This document shows, piece after piece, positions 1-8,128 of a DNA stretch of 64,000 nucleotides. The DNA comes from Rhodospirillaceae bacterium (GTDB taxonomy: Bacteria; Pseudomonadota; Alphaproteobacteria; Rhodospirillales; Rhodospirillaceae). How positions within the stretch are numbered: position 1 is the stretch's first letter; each line of letters starts with the position of its first letter. Below the pieces are notes generated by a model. The model made no database searches. It was not told the DNA's origin and saw nothing but the letters and a program-made list of their open reading frames with translations. Both the position numbers and the translations under genes were made by a program. The stretch lies in the NCBI GenBank assembly GCA_040219235.1, contig JAVJSV010000011.1:930001-994000 (forward strand), read 5' to 3'.

Positions 1-1
1 C

Positions 2-799
2 GGAGCGCCATGGTGGACATTTTTAGACCGCGGATTGGTGTCGACGCTCACTCCTAAGCGGGCGGTAGGTGCCATGCTATCATCCGGCGGACAGAATTGG
101 GGCCTCTCAGGTGGATGGTTTGGCGATGCTGCTAGAATGAAAGGCACGTCTGCTATTGATCGCGCCATTACTGGCCGTTTCCATGTCGTGCCAATGAAAA
201 CAGAGGATATTGTTCTGCATATTGGGTTAGGCGCTAGTTTTCGTACCCCCGACGACGTGGAGGGGATACGCTATAAAACCAAGCATGAGACCTCGCTGAG
301 CGCTATACCTATACTCGATACCGGAAGGATTGAGGCTGCGAAGAGGTCGTCCGTTGTTAATCTTGAGGCATTGCTGAATTATCGATCTGTGTCGTTGCAA
401 ATGGAGTATGCTAAAACACGTGTATTGCGCTCGGAGGCGCTGCCGAATGCGCACTTTGACGCATTTTATGTCCAGGGATCTTGGTTTATGACAGGAGAGA
501 ACAGGCCCTATAATGCGTCCAAAGGCGGGATGGCACGTGTTAAGCCCCTTGAACCACTATCAAAGCACAGTAATGGCGGCGGCGCTTTAGAAATCGCTTT
601 CCGCTATGATTTCGCTGATCTCACAGATTCCAACATTCTTGGTGGCGAGATGGATCGCTATACACTTGGGCTCAATTGGTACCTGAATGGCAACACTCGC
701 ATTTCTGCCAATTACATTACAGCGTACATCGACCGCCCAATGTCTTACCTAGACGGTACGATCAATGCGCTTGCCGGTAGGTTCCAAATAGCCTTCTGA
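2..799 (+). CDS. OprP/OprO-like outer-membrane porin, C-terminal part (5' truncated)
   Basis: The reading frame is open to the left edge of the window, so the N-terminus is missing; a TTG at 35 is only an internal codon. The visible ~265 residues alternate short hydrophobic and polar strands as in a beta-barrel. The last ~60 residues (DRYTLGLNWYLN, then TRISANYI, ending in a C-terminal aromatic Phe after RFQIA) match the final strands of phosphate-selective OprO/OprP-type porins, including the terminal aromatic residue read by the BAM complex. It would let small anions through the outer membrane. Substrate specificity cannot be read from this part. No neighbour on the same strand follows within 1.1 kb. 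Confidence 0.8.
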   Translation, partial: GAPWWTFLDRGLVSTLTPKRAVGAMLSSGGQNWGLSGGWFGDAARMKGTSAIDRAITGRFHVVPMKTEDIVLHIGLGASFRTPDDVEGIRYKTKHETSLSAIPILDTGRIEAAKRSSVVNLEALLNYRSVSLQMEYAKTRVLRSEALPNAHFDAFYVQGSWFMTGENRPYNASKGGMARVKPLEPLSKHSNGGGALEIAFRYDFADLTDSNILGGEMDRYTLGLNWYLNGNTRISANYITAYIDRPMSYLDGTINALAGRFQIAF

Positions 800-991
800 T
801 AATTTGGCTGAAGTATGCGCTCTGAGCCTAATTTCTTATACTAAATGGCATTTCACGTGAGTTGAAGGAGTTAAGGCGGTGGCTTTACTAATCAACAGGT
901 CATCGATTCAAAAAAGAATGAAGCCCGCGACGATCTTTCCCATTGAAACTCACGATACATAATCGGCCAGGGAGATCAATTTTTGAGAGAC

Positions 992-1411
992 TTAACTTAC
1001 TTCTTGAGGATGGATCATGTGGACATATTCAAGAAACTCTAATGCGCTAAAGGGCTTAAAGATGACTGCTAGCACGCCTATATTATCGACGGCGCGCTGT
1101 ATTTCAGAGATATCTGGATAGCCAGTAAACAGAATGCGATGAATATCGGGGTAATTGCCCTTTGCTTTTTCGAGCAGCTCCACACCGTCCATGTTTGGCA
1201 TGCGTAAATCTGTCGCAAGTATAGACACGTTTGTAACGTCTTTTAAAAGCATCAGGGCGGATTCACCACTTACGGCCGGTAAAACGTTGATCCAGCCCGA
1301 TAGTCGTCGCTGAATGCTTAGAACGAGCTCTTTGTCGTCATCTACAAGGACCAGATTGGGGCGTTCCGCCACTTCTATTCTATCATGGTCTCGCATACTC
1401 ATAGGTTCCAT
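992..1411 (-). CDS. Stand-alone response-regulator receiver protein
   Basis: A single REC domain fills nearly all of the 139 residues. The acidic pocket is VLVDDDKE, the phospho-acceptor Asp lies in ATDLRMPNMDG, the switch Thr in LFTGYPD, and the conserved Lys in IFKPF. There is no output domain, so it probably acts as a phosphate shuttle or sink, or by protein contact. It overlaps the end of the upstream receiver gene by 13 bases, pointing to translational coupling. Three nearby ATGs (residues 1, 4 and 6) are possible starts and none has a strong Shine-Dalgarno. Its position next to the H-NOX kinase suggests that kinase is the phosphodonor; this is inference. Confidence 0.85.
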   Translation of the reverse strand: MEPMSMRDHDRIEVAERPNLVLVDDDKELVLSIQRRLSGWINVLPAVSGESALMLLKDVTNVSILATDLRMPNMDGVELLEKAKGNYPDIHRILFTGYPDISEIQRAVDNIGVLAVIFKPFSALEFLEYVHMIHPQEVS

Positions 1412-1830
1412 ATTGCGTCAGCGATTGCTGATGTTTGCGCGGGGCGTTCGCCCAGCGCGTATTGGAGAATGAGTGAAGGGTTGACAGGCTTCAATAACAA
1501 GGCTGTTAATTCGATACTATCAATCGACCTCATTATATCGACAAAATCGATGTGCCCCGTAAAGAGTATTCGAGGTTTTTTAGGAAAACGTTCCTGTACG
1601 TATTTGAGTAATTCAATACCATCTCTACCGGGCATTCTTAGATCTGTTGCGACAGCCCCGATGTTGCTATTCGTCTGTAAGAGCTTGAATGCCTCTTCCG
1701 CAGAACATGTCGGTATAACGCCAACATGCCGTATTAGACGGCGAGTGAGGCCCATGACGAAAGACTCATCGTCGTCAACAACCAAAATGCTTTTTGTCAA
1801 TTTCTGACTGGTATGCGTTTTATGCAGCAC
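1399..1830 (-). CDS. Stand-alone response-regulator receiver protein
   Basis: This 143-residue protein is one REC domain: acidic pocket LVVDDDES, phospho-Asp in ATDLRMPGRDG, switch Thr in LFTGHID, Lys in LLKPV. It is a paralogue of the receiver encoded just downstream (shared DLRMP and RILFTG segments) and has no effector domain. It is the first gene of a two-gene minus-strand unit divergent from the H-NOX/kinase operon. The shared intergenic region holds the CCCCC/GGGGG inverted repeat at 1884-1906. Probable role: alternative phosphoacceptor for the neighbouring NO-responsive kinase. The family call is firm; the partner is inferred from location. Confidence 0.86.
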   Translation of the reverse strand: MLHKTHTSQKLTKSILVVDDDESFVMGLTRRLIRHVGVIPTCSAEEAFKLLQTNSNIGAVATDLRMPGRDGIELLKYVQERFPKKPRILFTGHIDFVDIMRSIDSIELTALLLKPVNPSLILQYALGERPAQTSAIADAIWNL

Positions 1831-1883
1831 GATGTTTCTCCCAAATTATACTCAATGGACATTTGGCAGAAATAGAGTCGCAT

Positions 1884-1906
1884 TCACCCCCCTATTTGGG
1901 GGTAAC
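1884..1906. promoter_or_regulatory. Inverted repeat, candidate operator shared with 4913-4936
   Basis: Five C residues (1888-1892), a TATTT spacer and five G residues (1898-1902) followed by TAAC form an imperfect palindrome. The right half, GGGGGTAAC, is identical to the right half of the perfect palindrome at 4913-4936. It sits between the divergent receiver gene (start 1830) and the H-NOX gene (start 1975). Proposed as a binding site for the LuxR-type response regulator of the cluster; this is inference. Confidence 0.65.
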
Positions 1907-1974
1907 TTGATCCGTATTGGTCGTCTAAATTTATTGCTGAAACAATAACGTGGAAGCCGTAGGTGGAGGTGAGT

Positions 1975-2529
1975 ATGAAAGGCATTGTATTTCGTGAGTT
2001 CTTGGACATGGTTGAGGGTGAGTACTCTGCTGATCTTGTCGACGATATAATTGATGAATCAGACTTACCCTCAGGCGGAGCCTACACTGCGGTCGGCACC
2101 TATGACCATGCGGAAATGGGAAAGCTTGTAATTGCCCTTAGCAAACGTACCGGTGCTAACGTTCCTGATTTACTCAAAGCTTATGGTCGGCATTTGTTTT
2201 CGAGATTTTTTGCCGGATACCCACAATTTTTTGACGGGATCCATGAGAGCTTTGGTTTTCTGAGTACCATCGAAGCATTCATTCATGTAGAAGTTAAAAA
2301 ACTATACCCTGATGCAGAGTTGCCCTCGTTTGAGACGCTCGAAGTATCTCCGGACTATATGCGTATGATTTATAGATCACCGCGCTGTTTAGGGGATTTT
2401 GCAGAGGGACTGATGGAGGGTTGCTTTGAGCATTACAAGGATAGTGTAATCATAAAGCGTCAGGATGAGCATGACGGCCGTATTGTGAAGTTCGAGCTTC
2501 AGAAGACCCGTCATGAGTCGTCGCCATGA
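1975..2529 (+). CDS. hnoX: H-NOX (heme NO-binding) sensor protein
   Basis: The 184-residue protein has all H-NOX hallmarks: N-terminal MKGIVF, a proximal heme His at about residue 104 (in FIHVEVKKLYPDAELP), and the heme-propionate motif YRSPR (133-137, family YxSxR). The region that carries a distal Tyr in O2-binding members shows no Tyr here, so NO selectivity is expected. ATG 1975 was chosen because family members begin MKGI and GGAGG lies 5 bases upstream; an in-frame GTG at 1963 would overlap that ribosome site. The stop overlaps the kinase start by four bases (ATGA), a classical H-NOX/kinase pair. Heme-bound NO would tune kinase autophosphorylation in the cytoplasm. Confidence 0.95.
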   Translation: MKGIVFREFLDMVEGEYSADLVDDIIDESDLPSGGAYTAVGTYDHAEMGKLVIALSKRTGANVPDLLKAYGRHLFSRFFAGYPQFFDGIHESFGFLSTIEAFIHVEVKKLYPDAELPSFETLEVSPDYMRMIYRSPRCLGDFAEGLMEGCFEHYKDSVIIKRQDEHDGRIVKFELQKTRHESSP

Positions 2530-3848
2530 CGTCGCCAGACCCTGAACGCCTAATAAAACGCCTTGAGCGCGAAAGGCGTGCGAGGCTTGAAGCTGAGAGG
2601 CTTCTCGAGGAAAAAAGTTTATCGCTCTATCTCGCCAATCAAGAAATGGAAGCAGCACACAGGTCTCAAAAACTTATTGCGGAAGAATTGAATGCTATTC
2701 TCGAGAATATACCGCGAGGCATAATATTAACAGATGCCGAAGGCACTATTCTTACGGTTAATCGACATGCAGAAAAACTGTTTGATGTTCCGGCTGATCA
2801 AGCGGCAGGCATTAACCTCAAGTCTTACCTCTCGCTTGATGAACTCGCTGCCCTGACACTTTCCAACCCCGTGGTCGACGCCGGGGATTTAAGAGTGACT
2901 GGAATACGGGCTGATAAATCCACGTTTCCCGTTGAGCTCGCGTTTACGACCGTCGGTGAAGAGCCCGACATACGCGTTCTATGGATGGTGAGAGATATTG
3001 CTTTGCGGCTAGCAGCTGAGGCGGAGCAGCGACAACTCGAACAAGACCTAAAGCAAGCACAGAAACTCGAATCCCTCGGTACTCTCGCAGGCGGGATCGC
3101 GCATGAACTCAATACGCCAATTCAGTTCGTCACCGATAACATGAATTTTCTATCCGAGGCACTGGCTGATTTGTTGAGTGCGATTGATGAATTTGAGAAG
3201 CCACAAGATCTGAACAGCAGAGATAACATTAGGAAAAAATTTGATATCGACTACCTCGCAGAGGAAACTCCGCAGGCGATATCGCAATCTCTTGATGGCC
3301 TAAGAAGGATCGCCGACATTGTGCTCGCGGTTAAGAAATTTTCGTACCCGACCTCTTCAGGTAAGAGTGAAAATGACCTTAATGATATTATTCGCACCAC
3401 GGTGACAGTTTCCAAGAATCAATGGAAGTATGTTGCTGGTCTCGACTTAGATCTCGATGAGGACCTTCCGCTGATGTCGAGTAATGCCGGTGAACTCAAT
3501 CAGGTTTTCCTCAATCTGATTGTCAATGCTGCTCATGCCATCGAAGACAAAGTCGATAAGACAGTGCCAGGTAAAATAAGTATTCAGACCAAAAGCAGTG
3601 GTTCGTCGATTGAATGCCGAGTCTCTGACAATGGGGCTGGTATGATCAAAGATGTTGTTGAAAAGATTTTCGACCCATTCTTTACAACAAAAGATCCTGG
3701 TAGAGGTACGGGGCAAGGCCTTTCCATAGTGCATTCTATTGTGACCCTATCGCATGGGGGTGACATCACTGTAGAGTCTGAAGTCGGGCAGGGAACGACT
3801 TTCGTTATAAATTTTCCGGTCCGCAATGCAGGGGCCACGTTAACTTAG
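2526..3848 (+). CDS. hnoK: PAS-containing sensor histidine kinase partner of H-NOX
   Basis: Residues 1-60 are a charged coiled coil, 55-165 a PAS fold, about 180-260 the dimerisation domain with the phospho-His in IAHELNTP (His193), and 290-437 the HATPase with N-box (NLIVNAAHAI), G1 (SDNGAG) and F/G2 boxes (DPFFTTK, GTGQGLS). No transmembrane segment is seen, so it is a soluble kinase. Translational coupling to the H-NOX gene argues that NO-ligated H-NOX controls it, as shown for HnoX/HnoK pairs in gammaproteobacteria. Likely phospho-acceptors are the five receiver proteins around it, since no other kinase is in the cluster. The gene converges with and overlaps the LuxR-type regulator by four bases. 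Confidence 0.93.
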   Translation: MTSPDPERLIKRLERERRARLEAERLLEEKSLSLYLANQEMEAAHRSQKLIAEELNAILENIPRGIILTDAEGTILTVNRHAEKLFDVPADQAAGINLKSYLSLDELAALTLSNPVVDAGDLRVTGIRADKSTFPVELAFTTVGEEPDIRVLWMVRDIALRLAAEAEQRQLEQDLKQAQKLESLGTLAGGIAHELNTPIQFVTDNMNFLSEALADLLSAIDEFEKPQDLNSRDNIRKKFDIDYLAEETPQAISQSLDGLRRIADIVLAVKKFSYPTSSGKSENDLNDIIRTTVTVSKNQWKYVAGLDLDLDEDLPLMSSNAGELNQVFLNLIVNAAHAIEDKVDKTVPGKISIQTKSSGSSIECRVSDNGAGMIKDVVEKIFDPFFTTKDPGRGTGQGLSIVHSIVTLSHGGDITVESEVGQGTTFVINFPVRNAGATLT

Positions 3849-4870
3849 TCGTTTTGATAAATACCCGGAGACGTCATCACGAGTTTAACAAGCTCAGCTT
3901 GGCGGTTAGTGCCCGTCTTCAAGAAAATCTGTTTTAGATATGACCTAGCAGTTGTAACAGTTACACTACATTTGGTCGCAGCGCTATCGATTGAATGGCC
4001 TTGTGCCAGAACGCTCACAAGGCGCGCTTCTGCAGGCGTAAGGCCCAGGTGCTGCTCAAGTACTTGTGGTGCAGGCGGCGGACGTCGCTCTGGGTCACTG
4101 ACAAATATGGCTGCTAACGGAGGAATACCGTGAGGTCCACTATTCTCCTTACGCCTTGAATGCACAGGGCGAACCACAGTTGCCAAAGGTCGTCGGGCAG
4201 ATGGTCTCGTTAGCGATAATGCGGGAGTATCTGTTGACTCTTGACCATCGCACACGGCTCGAATCAAACCGTGGAGAAGTTGTGTTTCTTCGACAACCGA
4301 TGCACGGCAAACTTCGCCAGCGCTGAGAGTCAAGCCATCTTGCTCTGATAGCAATACTCCACCCATACTATTGGAGAAGCGAACACGGGCTTGACGGTCA
4401 GCGACGATGACACCGACAGCCAAGTGATCAAGTGCGGCCAAGCCAACATCACCAATATCGTTCGAATCTGCCTCTTTTTCTTCTGGGTTGGCGTTGTTCC
4501 CCCTATCCGCTAGAGCTTGTTCTATACCTTCAGAAATCAAGTTCGCATCAGCGGGCTTCGTATAGAAACGGAAGACGGCGACGTCGTTTATCGCTTTCAT
4601 AGCTGTCTGTAGGTCGGCAGTTCCAGTGAGCATAATATAATGAGTCTGAGGGGAAACCTGCTTCATTTTCTTGATCATTTCCAAACCAGACATCTCTGGC
4701 ATCGCCATATCCGCAATGACAACGGCGACATCCTGGTCCTGCACCAATTTGAGCGCCGCCTTTGGGCTGTCGAGAAAACTCAGCGCCCACGACGGGGCGG
4801 CTCCATGGAAACGCCGCTTTAGCGCGTCCAGTACAGACCGTTCGTCATCAACAAATAGGATATGAGGCAT
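3845..4870 (-). CDS. REC-PAS-LuxR response regulator (DNA-binding output)
   Basis: Using the ATG at 4870 (MPHILFVDDER) gives 341 residues: REC at about 1-115 (phospho-Asp in VIADMAMPEMSG, Thr in MLTGTAD, Lys in YTKPAD), a PAS-like middle at about 145-235, and a LuxR/NarL helix-turn-helix at about 275-340 (LTPAEARLVSVLAQG). An ATG at 4897 is an alternative; the longer open frame to 5008 would run through the palindrome and is not favoured. It is the only DNA-binding regulator in the H-NOX locus, so it is the best candidate for the shared palindromic operator, and one copy lies just upstream of its own gene (autoregulation, inferred). Its role would parallel HnoC of Shewanella. Confidence 0.88.
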   Translation of the reverse strand: MPHILFVDDERSVLDALKRRFHGAAPSWALSFLDSPKAALKLVQDQDVAVVIADMAMPEMSGLEMIKKMKQVSPQTHYIMLTGTADLQTAMKAINDVAVFRFYTKPADANLISEGIEQALADRGNNANPEEKEADSNDIGDVGLAALDHLAVGVIVADRQARVRFSNSMGGVLLSEQDGLTLSAGEVCRASVVEETQLLHGLIRAVCDGQESTDTPALSLTRPSARRPLATVVRPVHSRRKENSGPHGIPPLAAIFVSDPERRPPPAPQVLEQHLGLTPAEARLVSVLAQGHSIDSAATKCSVTVTTARSYLKQIFLKTGTNRQAELVKLVMTSPGIYQND

Positions 4871-4912
4871 TGAATCTTCACAGTGGCTTGTTCTCATAGC
4901 TGAGTATACCAC

Positions 4913-4936
4913 GGTTACCCCCAATTGGGGGTAACC
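4913..4936. promoter_or_regulatory. Perfect 24-bp palindrome, candidate operator of the NO regulon
   Basis: The half-site GGTTACCCCC (4913-4922) is mirrored exactly by its reverse complement (4927-4936) around the central AATT. It lies between the divergent starts of the LuxR-type regulator (4870) and the REC-HDOD gene (4990). The right half recurs upstream of the H-NOX gene at 1898-1906. Full dyad symmetry and position in both divergent promoters of the same signalling locus support a transcription-factor site; the binder is inferred. Confidence 0.75.
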
Positions 4937-4989
4937 CAAAACTCTAAAATCTAAGAAAATATGTTGGATCGAAAGCGGAGGTGATGCAG

Positions 4990-6222
4990 ATGGATAGTCA
5001 GAAAACAACCATTCTATTTGTCGACGATGAGGATAACATTCTCCGCGGGCTCAAGCGCATGATGAGGCCCAAACGGGAAGACTGGGATACCGTTTTCGCC
5101 AGCAGCGGCCTAGAGGCTCTCACGTGCTTAGAGAAACAACATATCGATGTTGTTGTCTCTGACATGCGTATGCCAGGGATGGATGGCGCTGAACTCTTAA
5201 CTCAAGTTCAAACGCTATACCCGCAGACTGTTAGAATTGTTCTATCTGGGTATGCGGAGAAAGAAGCCATCTTAAAAACGATTGGCCCATCTCATCAGTA
5301 CCTTGCCAAACCATGCGACCCAGACAAGCTGATAGAAACGATTCAACGCTCGATCCGCTTACGCGTGCTTCTTAGGTCTGGCCCCTTGAGAAAAATTGTG
5401 TCTGGGATGCAGCGCATTCCGACGTTACCCAAAATCTTCGCAACGGTGGTGAAAGAGCTCGACTATGAGTATGCCTCAGCTGAGAGCCTCGCCGATAAAA
5501 TTTCGCAAGACATCGGCGTATCCGCTCATCTATTGAAGCTAACAAACTCAGCCTACTTCAGCCTGCCGATGCCAGCCACGTCACCCAAGCAAGCGATAAC
5601 GTTTCTCGGCTTTGAAAACGTAAAAGCGATTGTTTTGCTTGGTGGTATTTTTGATCAGATTAGAGGCAATCAGTCTGTCTCCGATATTGTGGAAACATTA
5701 AGTAGGCGCAGCATGCAACTTGGTCTTCTTGCTCGAGCGATAGCGGAGGGGAACGGTTTGTCACAGGAGGAAAAGAATCAGTCATACTGCACTGGTTTAG
5801 TCAGTCATGTTGGGACATTGCTTTTGGTCGCGAATTGGCCAAGTGAATACGGGAAGATGGTTCGTCTAATTGAGCAGGAAGGATTGTCTGTTGTTGAAGC
5901 CGAGATGGAAATCTTTGGTGCCACTCATAGTGAGCTTGGCGCATATCTTCTTGGCTTATGGGGCTTTAACGACTCAATCGTTGAAGCCGTAGCTTTTCAT
6001 CATGATCCAGATTCTTGTTCGGGTGACGTGTCCGGCATCTTACTCGCGACACACGTCGCGCAACATCTTCTGCGTGTTAAGCGAAACTCTTCAGTTCGCG
6101 AAGACAGGTTCGCCCAGTCTATCGATCAGCGCTTTCTCAATAAATTAGGAGCAGAAGATGACATGAAGAAATGGGAGGAAACGTACAACTTAGTTAGTAA
6201 GGATTGGCCTGATGACACGTAA
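4990..6222 (+). CDS. REC-HDOD response regulator
   Basis: The 410-residue protein has an N-terminal REC (acidic LFVDDED, phospho-Asp in VSDMRMPGMDG, Ser in VLSGYAE, Lys in LAKPCD) and an HDOD domain at about 135-335 (MQRIPTLPKI, then LLKLTNSAYF). HDOD proteins usually act as signalling scaffolds without phosphodiesterase activity and link to biofilm, motility or c-di-GMP pathways. ATG 4990 has GGAGG eight bases upstream; GTG 4981 and ATG 4984 are too close to it. The last 11 bases overlap the next regulator gene, so the two are co-transcribed. Proposed as an output of the NO-sensing kinase. Confidence 0.9.
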   Translation: MDSQKTTILFVDDEDNILRGLKRMMRPKREDWDTVFASSGLEALTCLEKQHIDVVVSDMRMPGMDGAELLTQVQTLYPQTVRIVLSGYAEKEAILKTIGPSHQYLAKPCDPDKLIETIQRSIRLRVLLRSGPLRKIVSGMQRIPTLPKIFATVVKELDYEYASAESLADKISQDIGVSAHLLKLTNSAYFSLPMPATSPKQAITFLGFENVKAIVLLGGIFDQIRGNQSVSDIVETLSRRSMQLGLLARAIAEGNGLSQEEKNQSYCTGLVSHVGTLLLVANWPSEYGKMVRLIEQEGLSVVEAEMEIFGATHSELGAYLLGLWGFNDSIVEAVAFHHDPDSCSGDVSGILLATHVAQHLLRVKRNSSVREDRFAQSIDQRFLNKLGAEDDMKKWEETYNLVSKDWPDDT

Positions 6223-7375
6223 GATTCTTTTTATTGACGACGAAAAAAACGTCCTCACCGCTGTGCAACGCCAACTACGCCGAGACTTCGATTTAGTGAC
6301 GGCGGTTGGTGGGGCAGAAGCCATCGCCAAGCTGAAAAGTGACGGGCCATTTGCCGTTGCAGTTTGCGACATGAGAATGCCTGACATGGACGGTGTGACT
6401 ACGTTGGCAGAAATTAACAAGTTGTCACCTGATACAACACGCTTGATGCTAACCGGAAACGCCGATCAGCAAACAGCAGTTGATGCAATCAATCAGGGTC
6501 AGATATTCAGGTTTCTGAACAAGCCTTGTCCAGATGACATTTTACGCAGCGCACTTAAAGATGCCTTGCGACAGCATGAATTGGTCACTGCAGAAAAGAC
6601 GCTGCTGCAGCACACGTTAGCTGGCAGTGTAAAAGTCCTCATGGATGTACTGTCTATGATTGATCCTGACGCTTTTGGGCAGGCGACACAGGTTAGGGCT
6701 TGGTCTCGTAAGGTTGCACAAGCTTTGCAATTAAAGAATACATGGGAATTGGACATGGCCGCTACACTTATGCCGCTAGGGTTAGTTGCGGTGCCGCCAG
6801 ATATTGTTGCGAAACAAAGGTCAGGCGCGAGGTTGTCAACTGTTGAGCAAGATGTATTCGATGCGGCTCCCGGAACCGCCCGCAGGTTAATTGCAAATAT
6901 TCCCCGCCTCAATGGCGTCGCAGATATGGTCTATTACCAATCCAAATGCTTCTCAGGAGAAGGGTATCCGTTTAATGAGAACCTCGCTGGAAAGACTATT
7001 CCTTACGGCGCTCGCATTCTGAAGGTGCTCGGTGATCTGGCCAAGGAAACGCGGGGGGCAGATCCCAGACCTACTGATGTCTTAAAATTGGAGGATCAAG
7101 CAGATGATTACGACCCAAAGATCTTACAAGTTATCATTGATCTATGGGGTTCCAGTTCTGGTGAGGCAGATGGTCCTAGAGGAATCCGAAAGGATGTTCC
7201 AGTAAGCCTGCTTATGGCTGGTGATCGCTTAATATCCGACATTAGGCTTAAAAATGGAAACCTCTTGTTATCAAGCGGTAATGCAATCACTGACGCGCAT
7301 ATTGAACGTGTTAAAAGCCTTAAAAATTTATCGGGTATTATCGAGCCGATTACTATAGAGAGAATAAAGATTTAG
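6212..7375 (+). CDS. REC with degenerate HD-GYP-like domain
   Basis: REC occupies residues 1-120 (IDDEKN, phospho-Asp in VCDMRMPDMDG, Thr in MLTGNAD, Lys in LNKPCP). The second domain aligns with HD-GYP phosphodiesterases (QVRAWSRKVAQAL, then FSGEGYPFNENLAGKTIPYGARIL) but the metal ligands are gone: LLHDIGK reads LMPLGLV, the HPxxG His is lost, and the HHE of HHExxDGxGYP reads YQS. c-di-GMP hydrolysis is therefore unlikely. In Shewanella a degenerate HD-GYP regulator (HnoD) tunes the active phosphodiesterase of the H-NOX network, and this looks like its counterpart, although no active EAL or HD-GYP is in the window. It overlaps the HDOD gene by 11 bases. Confidence 0.85.
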   Translation: MTRKILFIDDEKNVLTAVQRQLRRDFDLVTAVGGAEAIAKLKSDGPFAVAVCDMRMPDMDGVTTLAEINKLSPDTTRLMLTGNADQQTAVDAINQGQIFRFLNKPCPDDILRSALKDALRQHELVTAEKTLLQHTLAGSVKVLMDVLSMIDPDAFGQATQVRAWSRKVAQALQLKNTWELDMAATLMPLGLVAVPPDIVAKQRSGARLSTVEQDVFDAAPGTARRLIANIPRLNGVADMVYYQSKCFSGEGYPFNENLAGKTIPYGARILKVLGDLAKETRGADPRPTDVLKLEDQADDYDPKILQVIIDLWGSSSGEADGPRGIRKDVPVSLLMAGDRLISDIRLKNGNLLLSSGNAITDAHIERVKSLKNLSGIIEPITIERIKI

Positions 7376-7794
7376 TGTGCTGTATTGAATTATTGGAAGC
7401 TATTAACACGTTTCCCTAAAACGCCAATTCTCATAGCTTTTGAAAGCCGAGTACCATCTAACTAAGGATCGATAGAACTGTAAGCCTTTAGAACCATACT
7501 CATCCAGATATCGAAAAAGCTGGTACTACACTCCAGATTAGTTCAAGCCGTACTATTAGATATGCTCGTGTGTATCGTCCTTCGGCTACCATTCATCAAT
7601 AGAGGAATTTGGGCACTTTATTTAAGTCGAACAGGACGAGAACATTTTCTGTGTAATTCTTGTGAAGTAATGCACAGAAATTCCCAGAATAAGCGCGAAT
7701 TTGGGGCATCTTAATTTTCATTAGGATATTAGGAAAGCTAATCAAACAGCCATTCTTAGAACTTTATTCCTCAAGTAAGTGCAATGGCACCAAA
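7376..7794. other. Gene-free AT-rich stretch before the tRNA fragment
   Basis: No open frame with a ribosome site is apparent on either strand. The only structure noted is a loose 8-bp inverted repeat (TTTCTGTG at 7646-7653 and its complement at 7673-7680). The stretch ends where a tRNA 3' fragment begins, so it is probably the end of an integrated element. Confidence 0.4.
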
Positions 7795-7841
7795 GACTGA
7801 AAATCCGCGTGTCGGTGGTTCGAATCCGCCCCTGGGCACCA
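7795..7841 (+). pseudogene. 3' fragment of tRNA-Phe (candidate attachment site)
   Basis: From the anticodon loop (CTGAAAA, GAA anticodon) through the variable loop, T-arm (GGTTCGAATCC) and acceptor strand to the encoded CCA, 47 bases match the 3' part of a tRNA-Phe. The D-arm, 5' acceptor strand and 5' half of the anticodon stem are absent, so it cannot fold into a tRNA. Such 3' fragments are what integration at a tRNA gene leaves at the distal end of an element. The last 33 bases recur at 9459-9491. Confidence 0.8.
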
Positions 7842-7975
7842 TTTCGTCCTAAGATTTTATCAATCTTAGAAATAGCGACTACGCGCATCTGTGTAATTGC
7901 GACAGAATTTGATCGCGACTGCCAATAAATACAATGTCTGCTGTAGGAGTTAGCGCGGAAGTGAAGCTTTCCGAT

Positions 7976-8003
7976 ATACTCTAGTACAAAAGCACTAGAG
8001 TAT
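7976..8003. repeat. 10-bp inverted repeat with 8-base loop
   Basis: ATACTCTAGT (7976-7985) is followed after ACAAAAGC by its exact reverse complement (7994-8003). It lies in the otherwise gene-free 7842-8128 stretch, about 125 bases upstream of the acetyltransferase gene. There is no T-run, so it reads better as an operator or recombination site than a terminator. Confidence 0.5.
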
Positions 8004-8128
8004 TAGTGACGCCGCCCCGTGTATTGCGCCGCACGGTCGATAAGAGTTAGTGATTACAGCCCGATGAAGCGCCGGTCCAAAGAACAGAAATCTAGCAAAA
8101 ACTAATTTTGAACGCGGGAGCAAATAAC

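Noticed and set aside
7646-7680. TTTCTGTG / CACAGAAA inverted repeat
   Set aside because: Short arms with a 19-base loop; expected by chance in AT-rich intergenic DNA.
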